The notes under the pieces were generated by a model. The model was given only the letters and a program-made list of their open reading frames with translations. It ran no database searches and was not told the DNA's origin. This document shows, one piece after another, positions 49,694 through 57,870 of a stretch of DNA of 64,000 nucleotides. This DNA comes from Roseomonas sp. Lineage in GTDB: Bacteria; Pseudomonadota; Alphaproteobacteria; Acetobacterales; Acetobacteraceae. Location: NCBI GenBank assembly GCA_020249145.1, contig JADCGF010000007.1, forward strand, positions 248,001 to 312,000. The letters run 5' to 3'. Each line of letters opens with the position of its first letter. Position 1 is the stretch's first letter. Position numbers and translations under genes: made by a program.

Positions 49694-51225
49694 ATGGTGG
49701 CTCCCAGCATCCAGGGCGCGAATTCCTGCGCGCCGAAGCCAAGTGCTTCGCTTTTGGTGGGCTCGCCGGAAGCGGTGCGCAGCATCAGATCAAAAATACG
49801 CTCACCGCATGCCTGCACGCTTTCGCCACCCGTCAGCACCGTGCCGCAATTGATATCCATATCTTCGGCCAGCCGATCATACATGGTGGTATTGGTGGCA
49901 AGCTTGATGGAAGGCGCAGGCTTCATGCCGAAAACGCTGCCGCGCCCGGTCGTGAAGCAGACCAGATTGGCCCCACCCGCCACCTGGCCCGTGGCACCCA
50001 CCGGGTCATAGCCAGGCGTGTCCATGAACACGAAACCCTTGGCGGTGACGGGTTCGGCATAGCGATAAACCTCCACCAGATTGGTGGTGCCGGCCTTGGC
50101 CATGGCGCCAAGTGATTTTTCCAGAATGGTCGTGAGCCCGCCTGCCTTATTGCCCGGCGATGGGTTGGCATTCATCTCGGCCCCTTGGCGCGCTGTGTAG
50201 TCTTCCCACCAATGCATCACATCAACAAGTTTCTGGCCCACTTCACGGGAGGTCGCGCGGCGCGTCAGCAAATGCTCCGCGCCATAAGTCTCAGGGCTTT
50301 CGGAAAGGATCACGGTGCCGCCATGGCGCACCAGCAAATCAGAAGCAGCACCCAAGGCAGGATTGGCGGTGATGCCGGAATAGCCATCCGAACCGCCGCA
50401 TTGCAAAGCCACGCAAAGTTCTGAAGCAGGCACGGCTTCGCGTTTGGCGGTGTTGGATTCCGCCAGCACTTCCTTCACGAAATCTATGCCCTTCATCACG
50501 GTCACGCGCGCGCCAGCATCCTGGATGTCCATGCTGCGCAGCCGCCCGGTCAGGCGCTGTTCTTCCAGCATGGGGCCAAGCTGATTCACTTCACAGCCAA
50601 GGCCAATCGCAATCACATGCGAAAAATTCGCATGTCGCGCGAAGCCCGCCAAGGTGCGGCGCAACACGCGCAGCGGTTCATCCATGGTCATGCCGCAGCC
50701 GGTCTTATGCGTCAGCGCCACCACGCCATCCACATTTCCCCATGCCGATAGCGGATCATCGCCGGTGATTGGGTTTTTCTCAAACTGCCGCGCAATCAAT
50801 TCCGCAACATGGGCGGAACAATTCACCGAAGTGATGATGCCGATGTAATTGCGCGTTGCCACTCGGCCATCGGCGCGACGAATGCCCATGAAGCTGGCCG
50901 GCACATCGACATAATCAGTCGGTTTCGCATCCTGCCCCCAGGCGTAATCCCGCGCGAAATCGCCCATTTCGCAATTATGCGTATGCACCCAGGCGCCGGG
51001 TTCAATCGCATCCGTGGCAAAGCCAATGATCTGGCCATAGCGGCGAATGGGCTCACCCTTCGCATGCGGGCGGATCGCGACCTTATGGCCAGGCGGGATG
51101 CGCCTTTCGCCCACGCTGATGCCGGGCGCCACTTCGGTCCCCGGCGTCAGCGGAATGCGTGCAATCACCACACCATCACCGGCGTGAAGGCGGATAACAG
51201 ATGGCAGGGCAATGGTGCTGGACAT
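49690..51225 (-). CDS. UxaA-family altronate dehydratase-like enzyme
   Basis: A 511-residue member of the altronate/galactarate dehydratase family. It has the N-terminal SAF domain (VVIARIPLTPGTEVAPG, WVHTHNCEMGDFARDY) and the large C-terminal domain (RNYIGIITSVNCSAHV, THKTGCGMTMDEPLRV, LQCGGSDGYSGITANPALG) with the conserved cysteines for metal binding. AAGGGA lies upstream. Start shared with no other gene; the divergent neighbour is the riboswitch-controlled SBP gene. Likely acts on an aldonate, with the product cleaved by the coupled aldolase. Confidence 0.9.
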   Translation of the reverse strand: MSSTIALPSVIRLHAGDGVVIARIPLTPGTEVAPGISVGERRIPPGHKVAIRPHAKGEPIRRYGQIIGFATDAIEPGAWVHTHNCEMGDFARDYAWGQDAKPTDYVDVPASFMGIRRADGRVATRNYIGIITSVNCSAHVAELIARQFEKNPITGDDPLSAWGNVDGVVALTHKTGCGMTMDEPLRVLRRTLAGFARHANFSHVIAIGLGCEVNQLGPMLEEQRLTGRLRSMDIQDAGARVTVMKGIDFVKEVLAESNTAKREAVPASELCVALQCGGSDGYSGITANPALGAASDLLVRHGGTVILSESPETYGAEHLLTRRATSREVGQKLVDVMHWWEDYTARQGAEMNANPSPGNKAGGLTTILEKSLGAMAKAGTTNLVEVYRYAEPVTAKGFVFMDTPGYDPVGATGQVAGGANLVCFTTGRGSVFGMKPAPSIKLATNTTMYDRLAEDMDINCGTVLTGGESVQACGERIFDLMLRTASGEPTKSEALGFGAQEFAPWMLGATM

Positions 51226-51333
51226 GGGCGCTTCCCTTTGACGAATGATGTGCCCCTTCTACCCCGTTGCACGCCCCCCGCGCCACCGCCGGGCTTGCGC
51301 AAGCCTGCGTGAGGGCGCAATTGAATACCCGAG

Positions 51334-51425
51334 ACACCTGGGGGAGCCCTTTTGGGGCTGAGAGGCGGGCTTCACCCGCGACCCCTGGAACCTGACCCGG
51401 TTCGGACCGGCGTAGGGAAGGGTGC
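51334..51425 (+). promoter_or_regulatory. TPP riboswitch (THI element)
   Basis: All conserved blocks are present in order: GGGGAGCCC, GGGGCTGAGA, the variable P3 hairpin GCGGGCTTCACCCGC, GACCCCTGGAACCTGACC, GGTTCGGACCGGC and GTAGGGAAGGGTGC, with CACC/GGTG closing P1. Binds thiamine pyrophosphate and lowers expression downstream when TPP is plentiful. It is on the strand of the SBP5 gene 107 bp downstream. Confidence 0.93.
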
Positions 51426-51449
51426 ATCGCCCCTTCGCTCGCGTTTTGC

Positions 51450-51481
51450 GCCCCATGCGCGGGTGCTGGCGCGTGCGGGGC
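51450..51481 (+). terminator. expression-platform hairpin of the TPP riboswitch
   Basis: GCCCCATGCGCG (51450-51461) can pair with CGCGTGCGGGGC (51470-51481) with one A-C mismatch and two G-T pairs, followed by a run rich in T and C (51487-51506). It fits a terminator or a ribosome-site control hairpin; without a clean U-run the mechanism is uncertain. Confidence 0.45.
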
Positions 51482-51531
51482 TGAAGCTTCCTCTTTTCCT
51501 TGCCTTTTCGCGCCGCATTGGAGGAATGGGG

Positions 51532-53109
51532 ATGCATCGTCGTTCATTTCTGGCCGCCGCATTCGCGGCACCTTTGGCCGGCCCTGCCTTGGCGCAAACC
51601 AGCCGGGCGCGCACGCTGCGCTTCATGCCGCAGGCGGCACTCGCCAATCTGGACCCGATCTTCAGCCCCAGCACCATCATCACCACGCATGGCTATTGCG
51701 TGTTTGACACACTCTATGGCGCCAATCGCGCGCTGCAGCCGCGCCCGCAAATGGCCGAAGGCCATAGCGTTGAGGATGATGGCAAGCTCGTGAAAATCCG
51801 CCTGCGCGATGGCTTGCGCTGGCATGATGGCGAAGCCGTGCGCGCGCAGGATTGTGTCGCCAGCATCAAGCGCTGGGCGAGCCGCGATGGCTTCGGCCAA
51901 ATCCTGATGCGCGCGACGGCCGAGCTTTCCACCGCCGATGACCGCACCATCCAATTCCGCCTGCATCGGCGCTTCCCCGCGCTGTTTGATGCTTTGGCCA
52001 AACCGGGCGCTTCCCCCTGCTTCATGATGCCGGAGCGTATTGCAAGTAATCCCGGTGATCGTTCACTCGGCCTGGAACACATGATCGGCAGCGGGTCGTG
52101 GCGCTTCATTGCCAGTGAGTATGTGCAAGGCAGCCGCAGCCATTATGCGCGGAATGAGGCTTACGTGCCGCGTGATGAACCCGCCGAAGCGGCTTCGGGC
52201 GGCAAGCGCGTGCATTTCGACAGGTTGGAGATGATCTGGATTCCGGATGGCGGCACGGCGGCGGCGGCACTCCGCACCGGGGAGATTGACTGGATCGAAT
52301 ACCCGCTGCCGGATTTGGTGCCGGTGCTGGAACGGGACCGCAATACGCAAACCCAGATTTATGACCCGAACGGGTTTCTGGGTTTTCTGCGCTTCAATCA
52401 TCTGCACGCGCCTTTCAATGATGCGCGCGTGCGCCGCGCCATTCGTGATGTGATTGTGCAATCGGATTTCATGTCGGCGGTGGCACTGCAAGGTGACTGG
52501 CAGGAATGCCACGCCATGTTCCCTTGCGGCCTGCCAGGCGTGGTGGAATTCCCGCCCGCCGCGCGCGGTGAAGCGGCTATGGACCGCGCCCGCGCGGCGT
52601 TGCGTGAAGCCGGCTATGCCGGGGAGCCCATTATCCACATTAACCCAAGCGATTTCCCTGCGGTCACACAACAAGGGCGGCTCACGGTTGAATTGATGCG
52701 CAGGCTTGGCGTGAATATGCAGCCCATCGAAGCGGATTGGGCCACCATTCTGGCGCGGCGCGCCAATCGCAATGCGCCGGCGCAGGGTGGCTGGCATTTG
52801 CATAATACCAATGGCCCGGCAGCCACCATCGCCAATCCGGCAGTGAGTTTTGCCATACGCATGAATGGGCAAGCCGCCTGGCCAGGCTGGCCCAGCGATG
52901 CGGATGCGGAAGCGCAGGTTGAAGCCTGGATCGCCGCGGATGATCAGGCGGCACAAAACGCAGCAATGCGCCGCTTGCAGGAAATCACTTGGGAATCACT
53001 GCCTTTCGCACCGACCGGGCTGTTCCGGCTACGCACTGCCTTCCGGCGCGACCTGACGGGCGTACTGCAAGGGCCGAACCCGTTTTTGTGGAACCTGCGA
53101 CGGGGGTAG
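51532..53109 (+). CDS. periplasmic solute-binding protein, family 5 (SBP5)
   Basis: A 525-residue exported binding protein of the peptide/nickel (DppA/OppA) class. The start at 51532 has GGAGGA at ideal spacing; an ATG 6 bp earlier is too close to it. The signal peptide is MHRRSFLAAAFAAPLAGPAL followed by A-Q (Tat or Sec, lacking a lipobox). The mature part shows DGLRWHDGEAVRAQDCVASI and FNDARVRRAIRDVIVQSDFM, typical of the family. No permease or ATPase gene is near. Regulation by a TPP riboswitch suggests uptake of thiamine, a precursor or a thiamine-containing compound, which is unusual for SBP5. Confidence 0.9.
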   Translation: MHRRSFLAAAFAAPLAGPALAQTSRARTLRFMPQAALANLDPIFSPSTIITTHGYCVFDTLYGANRALQPRPQMAEGHSVEDDGKLVKIRLRDGLRWHDGEAVRAQDCVASIKRWASRDGFGQILMRATAELSTADDRTIQFRLHRRFPALFDALAKPGASPCFMMPERIASNPGDRSLGLEHMIGSGSWRFIASEYVQGSRSHYARNEAYVPRDEPAEAASGGKRVHFDRLEMIWIPDGGTAAAALRTGEIDWIEYPLPDLVPVLERDRNTQTQIYDPNGFLGFLRFNHLHAPFNDARVRRAIRDVIVQSDFMSAVALQGDWQECHAMFPCGLPGVVEFPPAARGEAAMDRARAALREAGYAGEPIIHINPSDFPAVTQQGRLTVELMRRLGVNMQPIEADWATILARRANRNAPAQGGWHLHNTNGPAATIANPAVSFAIRMNGQAAWPGWPSDADAEAQVEAWIAADDQAAQNAAMRRLQEITWESLPFAPTGLFRLRTAFRRDLTGVLQGPNPFLWNLRRG

Positions 53110-53162
53110 AGCGTTTTCAAGCCAAGTGGAATCACTTGGCGGCTCGGAAAACGCGACCAAAC
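53109..53162 (+). repeat. dumbbell repeat copy 1, on the SBP5 stop codon
   Basis: A 54-bp element with an outer stem GCGTTTTC (53111-53118)/GAAAACGC (53147-53154) and an inner stem GCCAAGTG (53121-53128)/CACTTGGC (53133-53140). It starts at the last base of the SBP5 TAG. Compared with the copies at 57277 and 57333 the outer stem has paired changes (TA to CG in both arms). Confidence 0.85.
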
Positions 53163-53168
53163 ATACGG

Positions 53169-53227
53169 CTAGTGGTGCGCGGGGACGTTCTGGCGACAGG
53201 AAAGGTCCGCATCAATCGCACCACTAG
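53169..53227. repeat. 11-bp perfect inverted repeat, 37-bp loop
   Basis: CTAGTGGTGCG at 53169-53179 and CGCACCACTAG at 53217-53227 are exact reverse complements. They lie between the dumbbell repeat and the 3' end of eipB. They could be a weak terminator for the two convergent genes or the ends of a small decayed element. Confidence 0.5.
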
Positions 53228-53234
53228 GGTAGCT

Positions 53235-54080
53235 CTAGCAACCGCCCGGCGCGTCTTCCAGCCGCACCAGCTTCGCGCGGACGGTGAAGTCGCCGAAATC
53301 CATGATCATGTCATTCGCCACGCCATTTTCGAAATAGCGGAGCGAGACTTCATAGGAAGGGGTGCTGGCCCCGCCGGCCTGTTCCGCATCAGGTTCGAAA
53401 AACGCGATACGCATGCGTGATGATCCAAGCGTCGAAAGGCTCGGCGCTTCGGCGATAGGCTGCGGCCCCTGCCAGGGCGACAAAAATGTCGTTGTCTGCT
53501 GCGCGCCATCGGCGGTGGTGCCATCAAAAATCGGCGCGACCAGCAGGCGCTGGCCGGCGCGGGCGGCATTCAGCGCGGCGATGGTGTGCGTATTGGGCAA
53601 CAGCGTCCCCGGCGGGATGGGCAATTCCTTCGCCTCCGGTTCGCTATAGCGCGCGACACCGCTGCCATCGGCACCAAGCTCTGCCTGGCCGACGACACGG
53701 CTGGAAACCGCGCCTTGCGTCACCTGAACCAGGCTGAAGCGGAGCGTCCGGCCATCCATGGATTCCAGCGTCGCGTAATCAGACCCGGTTTCGAGTTCCG
53801 TGCCTTCGCGGTTGCGGAGCGTCATGCTGAAGCGCTGGCGCGTGGTCCAGCTTTCGCAGGCGTCAATCAATTCATAGAGCATGGCCCCGGCAACCTCGAC
53901 AATGGTCGAGTTTTCCCGCGCCCGATCCAAGCTGAGTTCGTAGACCCCGCGATGGGAAGCCAGTGCCCGCGCCGTGAGGGGCGCGAGCGGTGCGGCAGCC
54001 GGCGGATCCTTCGCCCCCTGGGTCAGGCCAGGGGCGGCGGGCAGGATCAGCGCAAAGGCAAGAAGGACAGAAAACCGCAT
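53235..54080 (-). CDS. eipB: EipB-like cell envelope integrity protein (DUF1849)
   Basis: Periplasmic beta-spiral protein described in Brucella as needed for envelope integrity. The start at 54080 follows GGAGCC; signal peptide MRFSVLLAFALILPAAPGLT. The mature part contains LASHRGVYELSLDRARENST, FSMTLRNREGTELETGSDYA and VSLRYFENGVANDMIMDFGD, all DUF1849-like. Two cysteines, one in IDACESWTTRQRF and one at the C-terminus (APGGC), match the disulfide described for the family. 281 residues, usual length. Confidence 0.85.
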   Translation of the reverse strand: MRFSVLLAFALILPAAPGLTQGAKDPPAAAPLAPLTARALASHRGVYELSLDRARENSTIVEVAGAMLYELIDACESWTTRQRFSMTLRNREGTELETGSDYATLESMDGRTLRFSLVQVTQGAVSSRVVGQAELGADGSGVARYSEPEAKELPIPPGTLLPNTHTIAALNAARAGQRLLVAPIFDGTTADGAQQTTTFLSPWQGPQPIAEAPSLSTLGSSRMRIAFFEPDAEQAGGASTPSYEVSLRYFENGVANDMIMDFGDFTVRAKLVRLEDAPGGC

Positions 54081-54175
54081 CGGAGGCTCCGGGCGGCAGG
54101 GGCCGCTTTTGTTTGGTATAGCCGATTTCGGCCGATCAGAATTGATATTTCGCAATTAAGTTTCGCGGCGGCGGA

Positions 54176-55981
54176 TCAGCCGGGCTTGCTACCCTTCACG
54201 GGCGGCACGTCCAACTTGATGTGCAATTCCTTCAGCCGTTCCGGCGGCACGCGGGCCGGCGCGCCCATCATCAAATCTTCCGCCTGCTGGTTCATGGGGA
54301 ACAGGATCACCTCGCGGATCGCGGGTTCATCGGCGATCAGCATCACAATCCGGTCAATGCCGGGCGCCGAGCCACCATGCGGCGGTGCGCCATAGCGGAA
54401 GGCATTCAACATGCCGCCAAAGCGATGCTCCACTTCTTCGGCTGGATAGCCCGCGATTTCAAAGGCGCGGATCATGATATCCGGGCGATGGTTGCGGATG
54501 GCACCGGATGAAAGCTCAATCCCGTTGCAGACAATGTCGTATTGGAAGGCCTTGATGTCCAAGGGGTCCGTGGAATTCAGCGCTTCCAGCCCGCCTTGCG
54601 GCATGGAAAACGGGTTATGGCTGAATTCGATCTGGCCCGTATCCTCATTCCGTTCATACATCGGGAAATCTGTCACCCAGCAGAAGCGGAAGGCGTTTTC
54701 TTCCAGAAGGCCAAGATCACGCCCCACACGATTGCGCACGGCGCCGGAGAATTTCCCGGCCTCCGCTGCCTTATTCGCCACAAAGAACACGGCATCGCCC
54801 GCGCCAAGCCCGCAAGCCGCGGCAATGGCGGCCACGCGATCCGCTTCAAGGTTCTTGGCAATCGGACCCTTCGCGCCATCCGCATCCCAGGCGATGTAGC
54901 CAAGCCCACCCTGGCCTTCCACTTTCGCCCAATCATTCAGCCCATCAAAGAAAGACCGCGGACGCCCCGCCGCACCAGGCGCCGGAATGGCACGCACCAC
55001 CCCGCCCGAAGCAGTCACCTTGGCGAAAAGCCCAAAGCCGCCACCAGCAAAATACGCGCTGACATCGGTAATTTTGATCGGGTTACGCAAATCCGGCTTG
55101 TCCGAACCATATTCCAGCATCGCCTGCTGATAGGGAATGCGCGGGAAGGGCGCTGGCGTCACGGCGCGCTTGGTGCCGGTCCAATCGTCAAATTCCTCAA
55201 ACACGCCAGCCAGCACGGGCTCAATGGCGGCGAAGACATCTTCCTGCGTCACAAAGGACATTTCGAAATCAAGCTGGTAAAATTCGCCAGGGCTGCGATC
55301 CGCGCGCGAAGCCTCATCACGAAAGCAGGGCGCGATTTGAAAATAGCGGTCAAACCCCGCCACCATGCATAGCTGCTTGAATTGCTGCGGCGCCTGCGGC
55401 AGCGCGTAGAACTTGCCCGGATGCAGCCGTGCGGGCACCAAAAAGTCGCGCGCGCCTTCTGGGCTGGATGCCGTCAGGATCGGGGTTTGGAATTCTGTGA
55501 AACCCTGATCAATCATCCGGCGCCGGATCGATGAGATCACTTGGCTCCGCAGCATCAGATTGCGATGCTGCCGCTCGCGCCGCAAATCCAGAAAGCGATA
55601 GCGCAGGCGCAATTCTTCGGGGAATTCAGCATCACCTGCCACTTGAATGGGCAGCACTTCAGCGGATGATTGCACTTCCACGTCGCGCACGCGGAGTTCA
55701 ATTTCACCCGTCGGCAGCTTGGCATTCACTGTGCCGGCTTCGCGCGGCACCACATCGCCTGTGACCGTAATCACGCTTTCGGGGCGGAGTTCTTCCAGCA
55801 GTTTCAGCACGGGCGAACCCTGCGCCACCACGCATTGCGTCATGCCGTAATGATCGCGCAAATCAATGAACAGCAAGCTGCCATGGTCGCGCTTGCGGTG
55901 CACCCAGCCGGAAAGCCGCGCGGGGGAGCCGGCATCGGTAGCGCGGAGGGCGCCGCAATGATGGGTACGATAGGCATGCAT
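54176..55981 (-). CDS. aspS: aspartyl-tRNA synthetase
   Basis: Class II synthetase of 601 residues, bacterial type with an inserted GAD domain (about 290-420). N-terminal OB-fold: [20 protein letters not shown]. Motif 2 is [20 protein letters not shown], and motif 3 is [19 protein letters not shown]. Many alphaproteobacteria that use GatCAB have a non-discriminating enzyme; this cannot be told from the visible residues alone. The ATG lies 109 bp from the divergent rnd start. Confidence 0.96.
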   Translation of the reverse strand: MHAYRTHHCGALRATDAGSPARLSGWVHRKRDHGSLLFIDLRDHYGMTQCVVAQGSPVLKLLEELRPESVITVTGDVVPREAGTVNAKLPTGEIELRVRDVEVQSSAEVLPIQVAGDAEFPEELRLRYRFLDLRRERQHRNLMLRSQVISSIRRRMIDQGFTEFQTPILTASSPEGARDFLVPARLHPGKFYALPQAPQQFKQLCMVAGFDRYFQIAPCFRDEASRADRSPGEFYQLDFEMSFVTQEDVFAAIEPVLAGVFEEFDDWTGTKRAVTPAPFPRIPYQQAMLEYGSDKPDLRNPIKITDVSAYFAGGGFGLFAKVTASGGVVRAIPAPGAAGRPRSFFDGLNDWAKVEGQGGLGYIAWDADGAKGPIAKNLEADRVAAIAAACGLGAGDAVFFVANKAAEAGKFSGAVRNRVGRDLGLLEENAFRFCWVTDFPMYERNEDTGQIEFSHNPFSMPQGGLEALNSTDPLDIKAFQYDIVCNGIELSSGAIRNHRPDIMIRAFEIAGYPAEEVEHRFGGMLNAFRYGAPPHGGSAPGIDRIVMLIADEPAIREVILFPMNQQAEDLMMGAPARVPPERLKELHIKLDVPPVKGSKPG

Positions 55982-56090
55982 GGCGAAAATTCATCCTAAG
56001 TGGCGGAAAGGCGGGGGAAAGCGCCTCAGGCAGGGGTTTCTGTCAACCCCACCGCTTTCCCAGAGGGCCCCGCCCCTGTAAGAAAACAGT

Positions 56091-57278
56091 ATGAATCGCC
56101 GCCATGCCGTCCCGGCAGCCGAACAAAGCCCCGCCCTGATCACCGATACCGGCAGCCTCGCCGCGCTTTGCGACAGGCTGCAGCATGAGCCCTTCGTCAC
56201 CGTGGACACGGAATTCATGCGGGAACGCACCTATTGGCCGGAGCTCTGCCTGGTCCAATTGGCCGGCCAGCATGAGGTGGCGGAGGTGGACGCCCTGGCG
56301 CCTGGGCTCGATCTTGGCCCCCTCGGCGAATTGATGGCCAATCCCCATGTCGTGAAGGTGTTTCACGCAGCCCGGCAGGATGTGGAAATTTTTCTGCTGA
56401 AATTCGGCGCTGTGCCCACCCCGATTTTTGACACGCAGATTGCCGCTATGGTGGCGGGTTTTGGCGATCAGGCGTCCTATGATTCGCTCTGCCGGTCTTT
56501 GGCGGGCGTGCAGATAGATAAGGCCCATCGCTTCAGCGATTGGTCCGCCCGGCCCTTATCCGATAGCCAATTGGCCTATGCGGCGGCGGATGTGACGCAT
56601 TTGCGCAAGATTTTCGTCTCCCTCACGCTGCGCCTGGAACGGGAAGGGCGGATTGACTGGGTGGGGCAGGAAATGGGCGCGCTGGCCGACCCGGCGACCT
56701 ATTTGACCGACCCTGATACGGCCTGGGAAAAGCTCCGCCCGCGCACCTCAAACCGGCGGTTTTTGGGCGTTTTGCGCGCCATCGCCGCCTGGCGGGAACG
56801 CGAAGCCCAGCGCATCAATATCCCGCGCCAGCGGCTGGTGAAGGATGATACGCTGCTGGAAATCGCCGCCACCATGCCCGATAGCCCTGTGGAACTCACC
56901 CGCGCGCGGGGCATTTCAGAGAATTTCGCCAAGGGCAAGTCCGGTGAGGGGTTGCTCGCCGCAATTCGACAGGCGCGCGCGCTGCGTGAAGAAGAATTGC
57001 CGCAATTGCAGAAGGAGAAGGTCGGCCCACCGCCCTCCCCCGCGCTGGTCGCCTTGCTCAAGGTGTTGTTATCCGCGAAGTCCGAAGAACATGATGTGGC
57101 GCCCCGCCTGCTCGCTTCCGGGGATGATCTGGAAAAGCTGGCCACGGGGCAGGATGATGTGCCGGCGCTGCATGGCTGGCGGCGGGAAGTGTTTGGGGAA
57201 GCGGCGCTGGCGCTACGGTCTGGCCGACTGGCGCTTGGGGTGGATGGCCGCCGGGTGAAGCTGATCCCGGCGGGTTGA
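56091..57278 (+). CDS. rnd: ribonuclease D
   Basis: 3'-5' exoribonuclease of the DEDD family acting in tRNA 3'-end maturation; 395 residues. Exonuclease motifs are visible as FVTVDTEFMRERTYWP (motif I), FHAARQDVEIFLLKFG with FDTQIAAM (motif II) and LAYAAADVTHLRKIF (motif III). An HRDC domain follows (about 215-290). Two tandem dumbbell repeats begin at its stop codon. Confidence 0.93.
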   Translation: MNRRHAVPAAEQSPALITDTGSLAALCDRLQHEPFVTVDTEFMRERTYWPELCLVQLAGQHEVAEVDALAPGLDLGPLGELMANPHVVKVFHAARQDVEIFLLKFGAVPTPIFDTQIAAMVAGFGDQASYDSLCRSLAGVQIDKAHRFSDWSARPLSDSQLAYAAADVTHLRKIFVSLTLRLEREGRIDWVGQEMGALADPATYLTDPDTAWEKLRPRTSNRRFLGVLRAIAAWREREAQRINIPRQRLVKDDTLLEIAATMPDSPVELTRARGISENFAKGKSGEGLLAAIRQARALREEELPQLQKEKVGPPPSPALVALLKVLLSAKSEEHDVAPRLLASGDDLEKLATGQDDVPALHGWRREVFGEAALALRSGRLALGVDGRRVKLIPAG

Positions 57279-57330
57279 GTATTTTCAAGCCAAGTGGGAA
57301 CACTTGGCGACTCGGAAAATACGATCAAAC
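57277..57330 (+). repeat. dumbbell repeat copy 2, on the rnd stop codon
   Basis: Outer stem GTATTTTC (57279-57286)/GAAAATAC (57315-57322), inner stem GCCAAGTG (57289-57296)/CACTTGGC (57301-57308), loop GGAA. It starts at the second base of the rnd TGA. Confidence 0.85.
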
Positions 57331-57332
57331 TT

Positions 57333-57386
57333 GAGTATTTTCAAGCCAAGTGGGAACACTTGGCGACTCGGAAAATACGATCAAAA
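57333..57386 (+). repeat. dumbbell repeat copy 3, tandem to copy 2
   Basis: Identical to copy 2 except in the last base or so; period 56 bp. It is followed by an A-run (57382-57388) and then by the hairpin at 57396-57433. Confidence 0.85.
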
Positions 57387-57395
57387 AAGCTGTTG

Positions 57396-57433
57396 GTTTG
57401 GTTGCTGTGAACGAAGGTGAACAGGAACCAAAC
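57396..57433. terminator. hairpin between convergent rnd and the small membrane gene
   Basis: GTTTGGTT-G-CTGT (57396-57408) pairs with ACAG-G-AACCAAAC (57421-57433), an interrupted 12-bp stem with a 12-base loop. It ends at the stop codon of the minus-strand gene and may terminate from either side. The flanking T-runs are weak. Confidence 0.45.
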
Positions 57434-57777
57434 TAACCCTGGGGACCCAGCCCCTCCAGGAAGATAATCGCGCCCGCCGCCAGACCCAGCGCGCAGAATA
57501 GCATGGAAAGCAGGGGCCAAGCATTGCGCGGGCCGCGCATGGCAATGACCGCATTGCCAACCAGCGATACCATTACCGCCGCCACTGGCTGGGACCAATG
57601 CAATTCGCGGAACCCCCAGACGATCAGCGCAATCCAAGTGACGAATGCCGCACGCGACAACCATAGCCAAAAGATGGACGCCGCTTCGGAAGCCGGGCGC
57701 ATTTCGGGCGCCGGGCTTTTGGAATGGATGAAGGCGCCGATCGAAAGCAGCACCATGGCGGCGCAATAAAGGGTCAC
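57433..57777 (-). CDS. small membrane protein, unknown
   Basis: About 114 residues from a GTG at 57777 (VTLYCAAMVLLSIGAF); the ATG 8 codons further in is an alternative. Four hydrophobic segments are visible: residues 4-18, 35-53, 62-77 and 85-105, separated by short loops. No family is recognised. It is convergent with rnd and divergent from the glycosyltransferase operon at 57871. Confidence 0.65.
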   Translation of the reverse strand: MTLYCAAMVLLSIGAFIHSKSPAPEMRPASEAASIFWLWLSRAAFVTWIALIVWGFRELHWSQPVAAVMVSLVGNAVIAMRGPRNAWPLLSMLFCALGLAAGAIIFLEGLGPQG

Positions 57778-57870
57778 GGCGCTTTCAATGCCGCCGCTCC
57801 CGCCCGCCCGCAAGAGGCTTTTTCGCAAGCGATGGTCGCCCTGCGCCCCGTTCCGCGCTAACCCTGCGCC

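Larger units (their letters stand above)
51226..51531. other. 306-bp divergent intergenic region holding a TPP riboswitch
   Basis: Between the UxaA-type gene and the SBP5 gene. The left 100 bp should carry the two promoters, the middle is the TPP aptamer (51334-51425), and the right part is a GC-rich hairpin followed by a pyrimidine-rich stretch before the SBP5 ribosome site. No gene is supported here, although an open frame runs through it. Confidence 0.7.

Noticed and set aside
57277..57386. Possible CRISPR or tandem array
   Set aside because: Only two tandem copies, no spacer of regular unique sequence, and isolated copies occur elsewhere at gene ends.
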